A stretch of 64,000 nucleotides of DNA from Flavobacteriaceae bacterium CRH (lineage in GTDB: Bacteria; Bacteroidota; Bacteroidia; Flavobacteriales; Flavobacteriaceae): contig LMAJ01000007.1 in assembly GCA_001507425.1 (NCBI GenBank), positions 62,001 to 126,000 on the forward strand. The letters are read 5' to 3'. Shown here piece after piece: positions 44,397-53,348 of this stretch. How positions within the stretch are numbered: the stretch's first letter is position 1; each line of letters starts with the position of its first letter. The notes below the pieces were generated by a model that was given only the letters and a program-made list of their open reading frames with translations, was not told where the DNA came from and did not search any database. A program made the translations under genes and the position numbers.

Positions 44397-46796
44397 ATGA
44401 AAGTAAAAATATTATTGCCCCTATTGAGCTTCTGTATGATGTTGCTAACGGCTGCAAATTCATTTGCACAAACTGGTACCATCAAAGGTAGAGTTTCATT
44501 ATCAAATGATGAAAGTGCCGACAATGTTTCTGTAACTATTAGAGGAACTAAAATTGGAACCAATACTGATGCTCAGGGAAACTACGAGATCAAAAACATT
44601 AAACCAGGAACTTATACGCTACGCGCTACTGCTGTAGGATTTTCATCTAAAGAAAAAAGTATAACTGTTCAGGACGGAGATCAACTTACAGAAAACTTCA
44701 CATTGACAACTTCATCTGAAACGTTAACTGAAGTATTTGTTAAAGGAAACGCTAATAAATACACAAAATCAGAAAGCGAATATGTTTCAAGAATGAAAGT
44801 CAAAAATCTTGAAAATTCACAGGTTTACAATGTTGTAACTAAAGAATTAATGAAAGATCAATTGGTAACAAACCAGGATGAAGCGTTGAAAAACGTACCA
44901 GGTTTATACCAATTATGGGGAGCTACAAACCGTGCAGGCGATGGTGGTTCTTGGTTTTCATTACGTGGATTTACTACTCAGAGTTTAGTTAGAAACGGTA
45001 TTGCAGGAAAAGTAAATAGTAATTCTGATGCTGCAAACCTTGAAAGAATAGAAGTTATAAAAGGGCCATCTGCTACATTATTTGGAAACGTACTTTCATC
45101 TTATGGTGGATTAATCAATCGTGTGACTAAAAAACCAAATGAAAATTTTGGTGGAGAAATTGCATATCAAAACGGAAGCTACGGTTTTAATCGTTTGTCA
45201 ACTGACGTGAACACACCAATCAACGACGATAAAACGGCATTATTCAGATTAAACGCTTCTGTAGGTAACGCAAATACTTTTCAGGATTTTGGTTACTCAA
45301 AAAGTTACTTTATCGCACCATCTTTCTCTTATCAGGTTAACGAAAAACTGAACATCTCTATAGATGCGGAGATTGGAAATCAGGATAATTCAGGTATGCC
45401 GCTAATCTACCTTGGAGGACTTCCGTCTTCTTTGGGAGTAACCAATGCAAAAGACCTAAACATCAACTACAAAAGATCATTTTTAGGAGATGAATTTATG
45501 ACCAATACAAAAACATTCAATGTTTTTGCACAGGCTAATTATAAAATATCTGAAGAATGGACTTCACAAACTGTATTTAGCAGCAGTTCAAATAAAGCAG
45601 CTGGATTACAAACATGGTTTTACCTTTTACCAAACGAACAATTATCAAGAAACGTTTGGGATGCAAACGGAAGAGACAATGCAATAGAATTTCAACAAAA
45701 CTTCAATGGTGATTTCTTGCTTTTTGGATCAATGAGAAATCGTTTCTTAATTGGTGGCGATATTTATCACAGTACAAATAAATTAGTATACAATAATTTA
45801 CCATTTTATGCTCCATACGATGTAATAAATTATACAGGAACTGCAGACAATTATTATGATTTTAACCCAACAAATGTAAAGGAAAGGCTTGTTGGAGATG
45901 GTAGTAATTATAATCCATATACAACTAATAGCGCTATATCTACATACAGTGCGTATGTTGGAGATGCAATCAACATTACAGAAAGCTTAATTCTTTCTGC
46001 AGCAGTTCGTTTTGATCATTTTGAAAATCAGGGATCATTTGATGCAACTACAAATACAAAAGCTGATACTTTTTCACAAAATGCATTCTCTCCAAAATTT
46101 GGTGCAGTTTATCAAATTATAAAAGACCAGTTATCTGTATTTGGTAGCTACCAAAATAGTTTTACAAATAAAGGATTTTTAAATGCAAATGTTGATGGTA
46201 CGCTACAAATGAAACAATTTGATCCTGAAAGAGCAGGTCAGTTTGAAGGTGGTGTAAAAGTTAATGCTTTCCAAAATAAATTGAGTGCTACAATCAGTTA
46301 CTACAAAATTAAAGTTCAGGATATTGTAACAGCAGATCCAACTTTACCAAATGCAAGTGTTCAAAACGGGACACAATATAGTAAAGGTTTTGAAGTAGAA
46401 GTAACTGCAAACCCAATTCCGGGATTAAATTTATTGGTTGGTTATGCTAAAAACGATTCTGAGTTAAACGATTTAAGACCAGCAACTGCAGGACCTGAAA
46501 ACCTGATCAATTATTGGTTTAGTTATAACTTACAGACATCTACACTTAAAGGCTTAGGTTTAGGATTTGGAGGTAATTATGGAGATGCTACATACGTTTA
46601 TAATGGAGGAGCAGATGAAACTTTCGAGCTTCCGTCTTATTCTGTAATAAATGCTGCATTATACTACGATCAGCCTAAATACAGAGTCTCATTAAAAGTA
46701 AATAACCTTACAGACGAATTGTACTTTAATGGTTACACAACAATCAATGTTCAGGCTCCACGTACTTTTATGGGAAGCTTAACATATAAATTCTAA
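44397..46796 (+). CDS. TonB-dependent outer-membrane receptor (siderophore-type)
   Basis: The start is at 44397 (MKVKILLPLLSFCMMLLTAA, signal peptide ending FAQ); the 30 codons before it are unlikely leader. The 799-aa protein begins with a carboxypeptidase-regulatory-like domain (GTIKGRVSLSNDESADNVSV, GNYEIKNIKPGTYTL). A plug domain follows (DEALKNVPGLYQLWG, SLRGFTTQSLVRNGI, IEVIKGPSATLFG) and then a 22-strand barrel ending RTFMGSLTYKF. The plug and barrel pattern resembles ferrichrome/FhuA-type receptors, so a ferric siderophore is the likely ligand; iron regulation cannot be read from the sequence. Confidence 0.93.
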   Translation: MKVKILLPLLSFCMMLLTAANSFAQTGTIKGRVSLSNDESADNVSVTIRGTKIGTNTDAQGNYEIKNIKPGTYTLRATAVGFSSKEKSITVQDGDQLTENFTLTTSSETLTEVFVKGNANKYTKSESEYVSRMKVKNLENSQVYNVVTKELMKDQLVTNQDEALKNVPGLYQLWGATNRAGDGGSWFSLRGFTTQSLVRNGIAGKVNSNSDAANLERIEVIKGPSATLFGNVLSSYGGLINRVTKKPNENFGGEIAYQNGSYGFNRLSTDVNTPINDDKTALFRLNASVGNANTFQDFGYSKSYFIAPSFSYQVNEKLNISIDAEIGNQDNSGMPLIYLGGLPSSLGVTNAKDLNINYKRSFLGDEFMTNTKTFNVFAQANYKISEEWTSQTVFSSSSNKAAGLQTWFYLLPNEQLSRNVWDANGRDNAIEFQQNFNGDFLLFGSMRNRFLIGGDIYHSTNKLVYNNLPFYAPYDVINYTGTADNYYDFNPTNVKERLVGDGSNYNPYTTNSAISTYSAYVGDAINITESLILSAAVRFDHFENQGSFDATTNTKADTFSQNAFSPKFGAVYQIIKDQLSVFGSYQNSFTNKGFLNANVDGTLQMKQFDPERAGQFEGGVKVNAFQNKLSATISYYKIKVQDIVTADPTLPNASVQNGTQYSKGFEVEVTANPIPGLNLLVGYAKNDSELNDLRPATAGPENLINYWFSYNLQTSTLKGLGLGFGGNYGDATYVYNGGADETFELPSYSVINAALYYDQPKYRVSLKVNNLTDELYFNGYTTINVQAPRTFMGSLTYKF

Positions 46797-46824
46797 GCGA
46801 ATTAAAAATATAAAATAGAAAATG

Positions 46825-46853
46825 GCCCGGACAAATGTTCGGGCTTTTTTTTT
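46825..46853 (+). terminator. Terminator of the TonB receptor gene
   Basis: GCCCGGAC pairs with GTTCGGGC around AAAT and is followed by a run of nine T, about 30 bases after the stop. Confidence 0.93.
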
Positions 46854-46892
46854 TGACTTGATGAATGAAACTCAAAAACTCAAAAACTTTTA

Positions 46893-48197
46893 TTACATCA
46901 TTTTTCCTTCCTTCGCATATTCTTTTTTAATTCCCTGAAGAAGGTGATTAAGGTTAATACTTTCGTTTTCGTCTTCTAATGTTCTTAAGCAGGCATATTG
47001 AATAATGTTTACAATATTGGCGCCGGTAATGTCGTATTTTTTTGAAAGCTCGTTAAGATTTACATCTTCAGCAATTCTAATTCCTTTAGGTAAATTGTTC
47101 TCCCAAAGTTGCAAACGTTCGCCATAAGAAGGTACTTCAAACTCAATTATAGACTGAAATCTTCTGGTAAAAGCCGTATCGATATTTGTTTTAAAATTAG
47201 AAGCCAGAATAACCAATCCGGGATGATTTTCAATACGCTGCAGCAAATACGAAACTTCCTGATTGGCATATTTATCGTGTGCGTCCCTAACATTTGTTCT
47301 TTTTCCGAAAACAGCATCGGCTTCATCAAAAAACAAAATCCAGTCTTTATCAGTGGCTTTGTCAAAAAGCGAAGACAGGTTTTTTTCGGTTTCGCCAATG
47401 TATTTCGAAACCACCATAGACAAATCAATCCGGTAAACATCTCTTTTAGTATATTTTCCCAAAAGTGAAGCCGTAAGCGTTTTTCCGGTTCCGGGAGTGC
47501 CATAAAACATTACCCTAAAACCGGGTTTTATCTTAGCTTTCATATTCCATTCATGAAGCAAAATATCATTGAATTTGAGCCAGGTTTCTATCTCTTTAAT
47601 CTGATTTAAAGTATTAGGATTGAGAATTAAATCGTCCCAATCTAATTGTGTTTCGATTAATTGAGCGGGAAAAATGCTGCTAAGCTGCGGTTTTAAAATT
47701 TTTCCGGTAATGAATTTTTCAATGTATTCATCTTCTAAAATTAGTAAACCGCTTAGTTTGGGTTCGCCATTTGGAACAGATTCTATTTTGATGATTCTCT
47801 TCTGATAAAGAAAAGACTGATTGTGCAGGTAATCATAAAATAAAATTCTACCGTCTAAGTCATTTCCTGCCATTAAAAACTGAGCCGTTTCGCCCGTTGG
47901 TAAAATGCCGCGATGGTTCTTCGTTTTTATTCCGCCAAACTCCGGTAATTCGCCGCCATTAGGTAAATATTCGGCAATAATCGAACTCAGAAAATCGGGT
48001 TTGAGGTGCGGGGCAAGCGCCAATCCTAATAAAAGGATATCAATTGCGCTTAGATTATTTTCGATGATAAACTCATTGATAAAACCACTAGAATTTAGTT
48101 GATTCAAAACAGGTTTTTCCATTGGGTTTTCGACTTGAAAAAGATTGTCAAGCTGAAAAACAAACTGGTTTTTTAAATAAGTGAATACATTTTCCAT
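46893..48197 (-). CDS. eCIS AAA+ ATPase (Afp15-like)
   Basis: The 434-residue protein has a variable N-terminal domain (about 1-190) and a C-terminal AAA+ core: Walker A MFYGTPGTGKTLTASLLGKY, Walker B DWILFFDEADAVFGKRT, sensor and Arg finger FTRRFQSIIEF. The same architecture is present in the ATPase of Photorhabdus PVC and Afp particles, where it helps particle assembly or cargo handling. Last gene of the leftward eCIS run, one base after the hydrolase gene stop. Confidence 0.85.
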   Translation of the reverse strand: MENVFTYLKNQFVFQLDNLFQVENPMEKPVLNQLNSSGFINEFIIENNLSAIDILLLGLALAPHLKPDFLSSIIAEYLPNGGELPEFGGIKTKNHRGILPTGETAQFLMAGNDLDGRILFYDYLHNQSFLYQKRIIKIESVPNGEPKLSGLLILEDEYIEKFITGKILKPQLSSIFPAQLIETQLDWDDLILNPNTLNQIKEIETWLKFNDILLHEWNMKAKIKPGFRVMFYGTPGTGKTLTASLLGKYTKRDVYRIDLSMVVSKYIGETEKNLSSLFDKATDKDWILFFDEADAVFGKRTNVRDAHDKYANQEVSYLLQRIENHPGLVILASNFKTNIDTAFTRRFQSIIEFEVPSYGERLQLWENNLPKGIRIAEDVNLNELSKKYDITGANIVNIIQYACLRTLEDENESINLNHLLQGIKKEYAKEGKMM

Positions 48198-48198
48198 T

Positions 48199-49017
48199 TT
48201 ATACTAATGATTCGATTGAAAAAAAGTCAATTTTAGATTGTTTAAAGTTTCTGATTCTGTTCATGACCGAGTTTCCGTTATGAGAACCATCAGAATTAGT
48301 GTTGCCTTCAATAGTTTCAATTATATCGCCATGAACAGCGGTTACAATTCCGGTGTGAAACCAATCATTTGTTGTTTTTTGAATCAGAAATACATCTGCC
48401 GGTTTTATTACAGCAGGATTAGTTCTAGCCACTTGATAACGGGTCAATATATTTTTCTGAATACCAGTTACACCAACAGTATCACAGCTATAAGTTAACG
48501 GCATTAGGGTTTTAAAGTTTTTGCCTTGAATAGAAGCCGCCTGATCAATAATGGCTTCAACAAATCCCATGCACCAAAACCAATCAGTTCCCTCATGTCC
48601 ATCCATATAACTTCGCACCCACGGTCCGGTATTACTTTGGTTATTGATTACAAGTTCAAAAGGATGATTTTTTAAATGGTTTTGCGCAGTATTCAAAATT
48701 AATTCTCTCAAATTATTGCCTGATACAGGACTTTCAAAAGCTTTTTTAAGAGGAGATACCAATATGTCAAATACCTTTTGATCTACAGTTCCGGTTTGAG
48801 ATAAGCCGTTAAATTTTTGAAAATTCAGCACTGCTTTTTCTGTGGCAGGTCCAAAATCGCCATCGATACCCGTTGCCGTTCCCGAGTTTGGATTTTGCAT
48901 CGCAAATAAGTTAAGCCAGGACTGAATTTTTTCAACATCTTTTTTGTTGTTATTTACGCCTTTTCTTTGTTGTGTTGCTTTAATAAGCAGCTCTTTTTGG
49001 TAAAATGATTTTTGCAT
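48199..49017 (-). CDS. Peptidoglycan-binding plus CHAP/NlpC-like hydrolase of the eCIS locus
   Basis: The 272-residue protein has an N-terminal PG_binding_1 repeat (about 18-90: DVEKIQSWLNLFAMQNPNSG, TGIDGDFGPATEKAVLNFQK). A cysteine-peptidase-like domain follows: nucleophile region TDWFWCMGFVEAIID (Cys about 148), His in WFHTGIVTAVHG, and IETIEGNTNSDG near the end. These are the features of CHAP amidases. It has no signal peptide, consistent with release through the particle or cell lysis. It may let the eCIS cross, or be freed through, the cell wall. Confidence 0.7.
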   Translation of the reverse strand: MQKSFYQKELLIKATQQRKGVNNNKKDVEKIQSWLNLFAMQNPNSGTATGIDGDFGPATEKAVLNFQKFNGLSQTGTVDQKVFDILVSPLKKAFESPVSGNNLRELILNTAQNHLKNHPFELVINNQSNTGPWVRSYMDGHEGTDWFWCMGFVEAIIDQAASIQGKNFKTLMPLTYSCDTVGVTGIQKNILTRYQVARTNPAVIKPADVFLIQKTTNDWFHTGIVTAVHGDIIETIEGNTNSDGSHNGNSVMNRIRNFKQSKIDFFSIESLV

Positions 49018-49131
49018 GACTAGAGGTTTTAAGTTTTGATTTATTCTTAGAGAATAGATTTATCGTTATTAATTCTCTTATTTATCATTATTTAATTGAT
49101 AACTCTTTTTAATTTGTACAGAATCTAATAA

Positions 49132-52100
49132 TTACGGACTCCTCAATTGCTCAATGGCTAAGTTTTCAGAAGTTGCTGCTTCGCCGGTTGGCATAGGACC
49201 CGATACATTCCATCCGGATGCTTTTAAGTTGTTTAAAGAATCATTTGTAGTATCTAATTCGTGACAAACTCCATTTGTTTCAAATACACTTGACCACGAG
49301 ATACTAAAAACAGCATCAGGCTTAATATTTGAATTAGTTACAATTCTTATTAAATCAGGAACACAAGACGAACAAGGACTTACGGATTGAAGCCTCAATT
49401 CGACATTTTTAATTCCGGCTTTAAAACTTGCCGGTTGAGAATTAAACCAATTCAAAAATTGATGTTCTGCATGACTATCATTATGACAAACATTAGTTCG
49501 AATTCCTCCATTGCTCCAGGTTAATAATTCTACAATATTAGATGGTGTGCTCGGTATTAATATTGCGCCCCCGCTACCTCCGGATACCCTTCCGCCAGTA
49601 GAAATACTGGCGAAATTAAAACTACTGCCACTTTGCGGATGTTTTGCCGGAAAATTTCTTGATTCTACTGTGCCTGATGATACTCCGGGTTGTCCTTGCG
49701 AAACATATGGCCTTACAAATCCCGGCATAAGTTCCCGGTTTTCTGTTGCTACTTCAAAAGTTTGTTGAGGATCAAGAGTAATTCTAACAGCCAAAGTAAC
49801 CGCTGGTCTAATATTTTTTATTGCAGGACGTAATTTCAATAAGTGTTCTAAAGGACTTGCAGTTGCATCGATATAAAATTCTCCTTCAGCATTTGGAACA
49901 GGATTAACCTCAAGACTATGCAACCCTTGAGGCTGTAATTCTGTAAATAATCGTGCTGCAACACTTCTGGCTTCTTCGACCGTAGCATCTTCACCAAGAG
50001 AACTAACAAGTCTTCTTCTGGCTATTGACTTGACATCTCCTTCTTCATCACCGCCTCTTCCCATAAGCCTGTCTAACATTGCCATTCCTCTGTCTACAGC
50101 TTGGTTTACCAGCCAGGTTAATGCTTCATCAACCATTTGACGTACAGAAACAATCATCTCACCAACTCTTGCACCAATTCCCGAAAGCCCAACCTGGTTG
50201 GCAAGGAAGCCAATAACAATTGGCATGGCCTGACCCATAGTTCGTTCGAGATAGTTGGCCGCAGTAGTTACATTTCCTTTTGCAATATCGGCCACGCCGT
50301 TGACAAACGAATTCACAACTTCGAGCATTTCACGCAAGTATTTTATAAAACTTTGAATAGCACTGTACAAAGCCATTGCTCCATTTATCACAGCCATAAT
50401 TCCCGTTGGATCTAACATACTTAGCAATCTGGCAGTTATGCGGTTCACGATACGCTCCATGATAAAATTTTTCACGGCATCAAGAACAGTATTCCACAAA
50501 TTGCTAAGCTGTTCCTGAATTTTATCCCAAATAGCCGCCATACCGCGTTCCTGAACATCTTTAATGAATGTCCAAATACCTTCGAGAGTGTCAATCATGC
50601 TGCGAATTCGGGCAACTCTAGCCGGGCCAATTCTAGGATGCGCAGCTAATTTCTCCCATATTTTTTCCATAGATATTCCAAGCACTTCAAGTACCCACGA
50701 AATCACTCCTTTTAAAGTAAAATCGGTTAATACAGGAATATTGGCATCTTTTAATTCACTCATTAACCAACCCGTAACACCATCAATTAAATGCGTTACA
50801 ATATTGTCAAAGAATTGAACAAATCCCTGTTTAATGGCGCGAAGTATATTTTTAAGAAAACCAATAGGATCTTTTTTAATATCCTCAATTGCCTGCATGG
50901 CCCGCGTTATGATATTTCCGATGAGATCGAAAGGGAAATTCATGATTTCGAGAATAGCAACAATTACAATTCTTATGATTTCTGCCACAAAAGCAATAAG
51001 TCGCCCAATTGGTTCCCCGAATTTTTCTATAATTCGCGTAAAAGCATCGAGCGGATGAATAAGGTCATCAATCGTAAACGAGTTCCAGAGATCAGTAAAA
51101 AGCTGAATAACAGCAGCCGGAGTCATATTTAAAGTAGCAACTGCAGCTTCAATCTCACCTGCAATTCGGGCTATTGCACCCGTTTCAACCATTTGGGCAT
51201 ATTGTTCTTCGCCTCCGTCCATCAAACTCATAAAACCTCTGATCAGATTCGGAACAGATCGTTCGACAGTTTCGTTCGTAAAAGGATCTCGGCCTATAAT
51301 TACTTTGATCAAAGAATAACCCCTAACGGTAGCGGCCTGAGCAGAAAGCCAGCTTAATAATGACTCCTTAACCAGTTCTAACACTTTGAGTGCCACGCCA
51401 ACGGCAAAATCCCAAACCCGTTGCAGAAATCCTCCGGCCTGATCTGCAAGAGTTGAAAGATTATCAGCAATGTTAGCCAAATTCGAAGGCTGAATCGCAT
51501 CCCAGGCCGAAGTTATAAGTCCGCGAAGTTCGCCTAATAATGAAGTGAAAGTTCCGACCTGAGTGTCGAGCCAATCGGCAGTTTTTTGAAGTGTGCCTTT
51601 TTCACGCATTTGCTCAAGCTCGGTTTGCTTGTCTATCAGTATTAAGAAATCTTCTAATATTTCGACCGTTGTGGCATTAACGGCTTCATCGCGTAAAGGA
51701 TCGTATTTGATTATTTTTTTGATTAATGACCAAGCCTTGTTTTCTGCCAGTATAGGTTCTGCAACACCAATCAAAGCTTCTTTTATCCAGGTAATTACCT
51801 GATCTACAGTTGCGCTTACAAAAGAAGTTATTCTGTTAACTAACTCGTTGAATTTTTCAGTAACTAAATCAATTATACCTGTGTAAGGAAACGATACTTC
51901 ATGCCATACATCTTCGACCAATTTTAAAATACTGTCAATAGTTAATCCCAGTTCTCCTAATTTTCCTTCAACCCAGTCAAAAACCTGTTGCAGAATTCCG
52001 TATTCCTGAAGCTTGTCGAAAATAGCCGTTCCAAAAGGAACAAGTCCCATTAAACCTTCCACAAGATTAATCGGAGTTCGTTCTACATCAACTTGTCGTA

Positions 52101-53337
52101 ACGGATCGTAACCCACAATAACAGTAAAAAGGGTATAACCCGGAATATGTCGCGCTTCATTAATAATCCAGTCGGGAACTAAATCCAGGAACGAACCCTG
52201 AATCATTTCTGGGGCAGGAGAAATTGGCTCCGGTTTTTTTCGGATGGCGGCTCCTTGCTGTACCGTATGGGTTAATTCGTGGGCAAGTAAATGTTTGCCA
52301 CTTTGTGAATTTGGATTGTATTTTCCTTCGTTAAAATAAATCTTATTTCCCGTTGCAAAAGCTTGTGCGCCCAATTGCTGGTTCATTCGAACAGCGTTCG
52401 AATCATTATGTATGCGCACATTACTAAAATCTGCACCAATACCAGATTCCATGTCGGTTTTTACTTTTCCTGATAAAGGAGAACCGCCGCCTTTACTACT
52501 ATTTAAAGTACTTTCAAGATTAGAATTATCAGAAGGATTTGCAGCTGCAGCCGCGCTCATTTGCAATTCTTTATCGTCTTCTTTGGCTTGAATTTCCTCT
52601 TCTTCCTTGGCTTGAATTTCTTCTTCTTTTTTCTTCTGTATTAATGGTTTTGGAGCACTATTTGTTTCGTTATTTTTCGGAGTTTCTGTTTTGACAGAAT
52701 CGGCTTTGTTTTGAGCGGAGTCTACTTTTTCAACCGCATTTTTTTTCTGAATTTCTTCTTCTTTTTTTGGTTGTACTACAGATTTAGAAGTACTTGTTTT
52801 CTCTTTCGGTTTAGGAAATTCAATTTTGTTTTGAATCGATTCTTCCTTCTCTAATTTTAATTGAATAACAGGAACGGTTTTCTCGGCTTTAGTCTCTTTT
52901 TGAATCTCTTTTTCAGAATTGTTTTTCTTCTGGATTTCGTTACTTCGTTTGTTTTGAATAACGGGCGAAGCAGGAAAAAAAGTTCCGGCATTTGCAGCTT
53001 GTTTGTTATGAACAACTTTTAGCTTTGGCTGAACAACGGGAGAAATTCCTTCAACAGCTGTTTTCTTCTGGATTTCATTATTTTTATTTTCCGAATGTGT
53101 CTCAGCACCAACTTTATTCTGAACAGCTGGTGAAGCTGTAAAGAAAGGTTCAGGAGCAACATTTTTTTTATTTGCAACAACAGTATCTGCTACTTTGTCT
53201 GCTTCAACTTCATATTTATCATTCGATTTGCCAATGTTGAGCTTTGCCTGAACACCAAAAAAATCCTCGCCCTTTCTTGCATTAAAAGAAGATGGGGTAG
53301 AGGGATTTGATTTTGATATTTGTTTGAAGGCTGGCAT
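49132..53337 (-). CDS. Large eCIS-core (DUF4157) protein with C-terminal deaminase-type domain: candidate effector
   Basis: The 1401-residue protein has: an eCIS leader (about 25-55, DFFGVQAKLNIG and DKYEVEADKVADTVV); a low-complexity Lys/Glu linker with repeated VxQPK/IQKK/IQAK units (about 65-260); and DUF4157 (about 280-365) with LLAHELTHTVQQG. Three repeats of about 135 residues start near 395, 535 and 668 (GYTLFTVIVGYDPLRQVDVE; SLIKKIIKYDPLRDEAV; GYSLIKVIIGRDPFTNETVE). Long helical segments lead to a C-terminal domain with HAE (1289-1291) and PCSSC (1321-1325), the cytidine deaminase zinc motif. No immunity-like gene follows. Cargo role is inferred. Confidence 0.8.
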   Translation of the reverse strand: MPAFKQISKSNPSTPSSFNARKGEDFFGVQAKLNIGKSNDKYEVEADKVADTVVANKKNVAPEPFFTASPAVQNKVGAETHSENKNNEIQKKTAVEGISPVVQPKLKVVHNKQAANAGTFFPASPVIQNKRSNEIQKKNNSEKEIQKETKAEKTVPVIQLKLEKEESIQNKIEFPKPKEKTSTSKSVVQPKKEEEIQKKNAVEKVDSAQNKADSVKTETPKNNETNSAPKPLIQKKKEEEIQAKEEEEIQAKEDDKELQMSAAAAANPSDNSNLESTLNSSKGGGSPLSGKVKTDMESGIGADFSNVRIHNDSNAVRMNQQLGAQAFATGNKIYFNEGKYNPNSQSGKHLLAHELTHTVQQGAAIRKKPEPISPAPEMIQGSFLDLVPDWIINEARHIPGYTLFTVIVGYDPLRQVDVERTPINLVEGLMGLVPFGTAIFDKLQEYGILQQVFDWVEGKLGELGLTIDSILKLVEDVWHEVSFPYTGIIDLVTEKFNELVNRITSFVSATVDQVITWIKEALIGVAEPILAENKAWSLIKKIIKYDPLRDEAVNATTVEILEDFLILIDKQTELEQMREKGTLQKTADWLDTQVGTFTSLLGELRGLITSAWDAIQPSNLANIADNLSTLADQAGGFLQRVWDFAVGVALKVLELVKESLLSWLSAQAATVRGYSLIKVIIGRDPFTNETVERSVPNLIRGFMSLMDGGEEQYAQMVETGAIARIAGEIEAAVATLNMTPAAVIQLFTDLWNSFTIDDLIHPLDAFTRIIEKFGEPIGRLIAFVAEIIRIVIVAILEIMNFPFDLIGNIITRAMQAIEDIKKDPIGFLKNILRAIKQGFVQFFDNIVTHLIDGVTGWLMSELKDANIPVLTDFTLKGVISWVLEVLGISMEKIWEKLAAHPRIGPARVARIRSMIDTLEGIWTFIKDVQERGMAAIWDKIQEQLSNLWNTVLDAVKNFIMERIVNRITARLLSMLDPTGIMAVINGAMALYSAIQSFIKYLREMLEVVNSFVNGVADIAKGNVTTAANYLERTMGQAMPIVIGFLANQVGLSGIGARVGEMIVSVRQMVDEALTWLVNQAVDRGMAMLDRLMGRGGDEEGDVKSIARRRLVSSLGEDATVEEARSVAARLFTELQPQGLHSLEVNPVPNAEGEFYIDATASPLEHLLKLRPAIKNIRPAVTLAVRITLDPQQTFEVATENRELMPGFVRPYVSQGQPGVSSGTVESRNFPAKHPQSGSSFNFASISTGGRVSGGSGGAILIPSTPSNIVELLTWSNGGIRTNVCHNDSHAEHQFLNWFNSQPASFKAGIKNVELRLQSVSPCSSCVPDLIRIVTNSNIKPDAVFSISWSSVFETNGVCHELDTTNDSLNNLKASGWNVSGPMPTGEAATSENLAIEQLRSP

Positions 53338-53348
53338 ACTATATAGTC

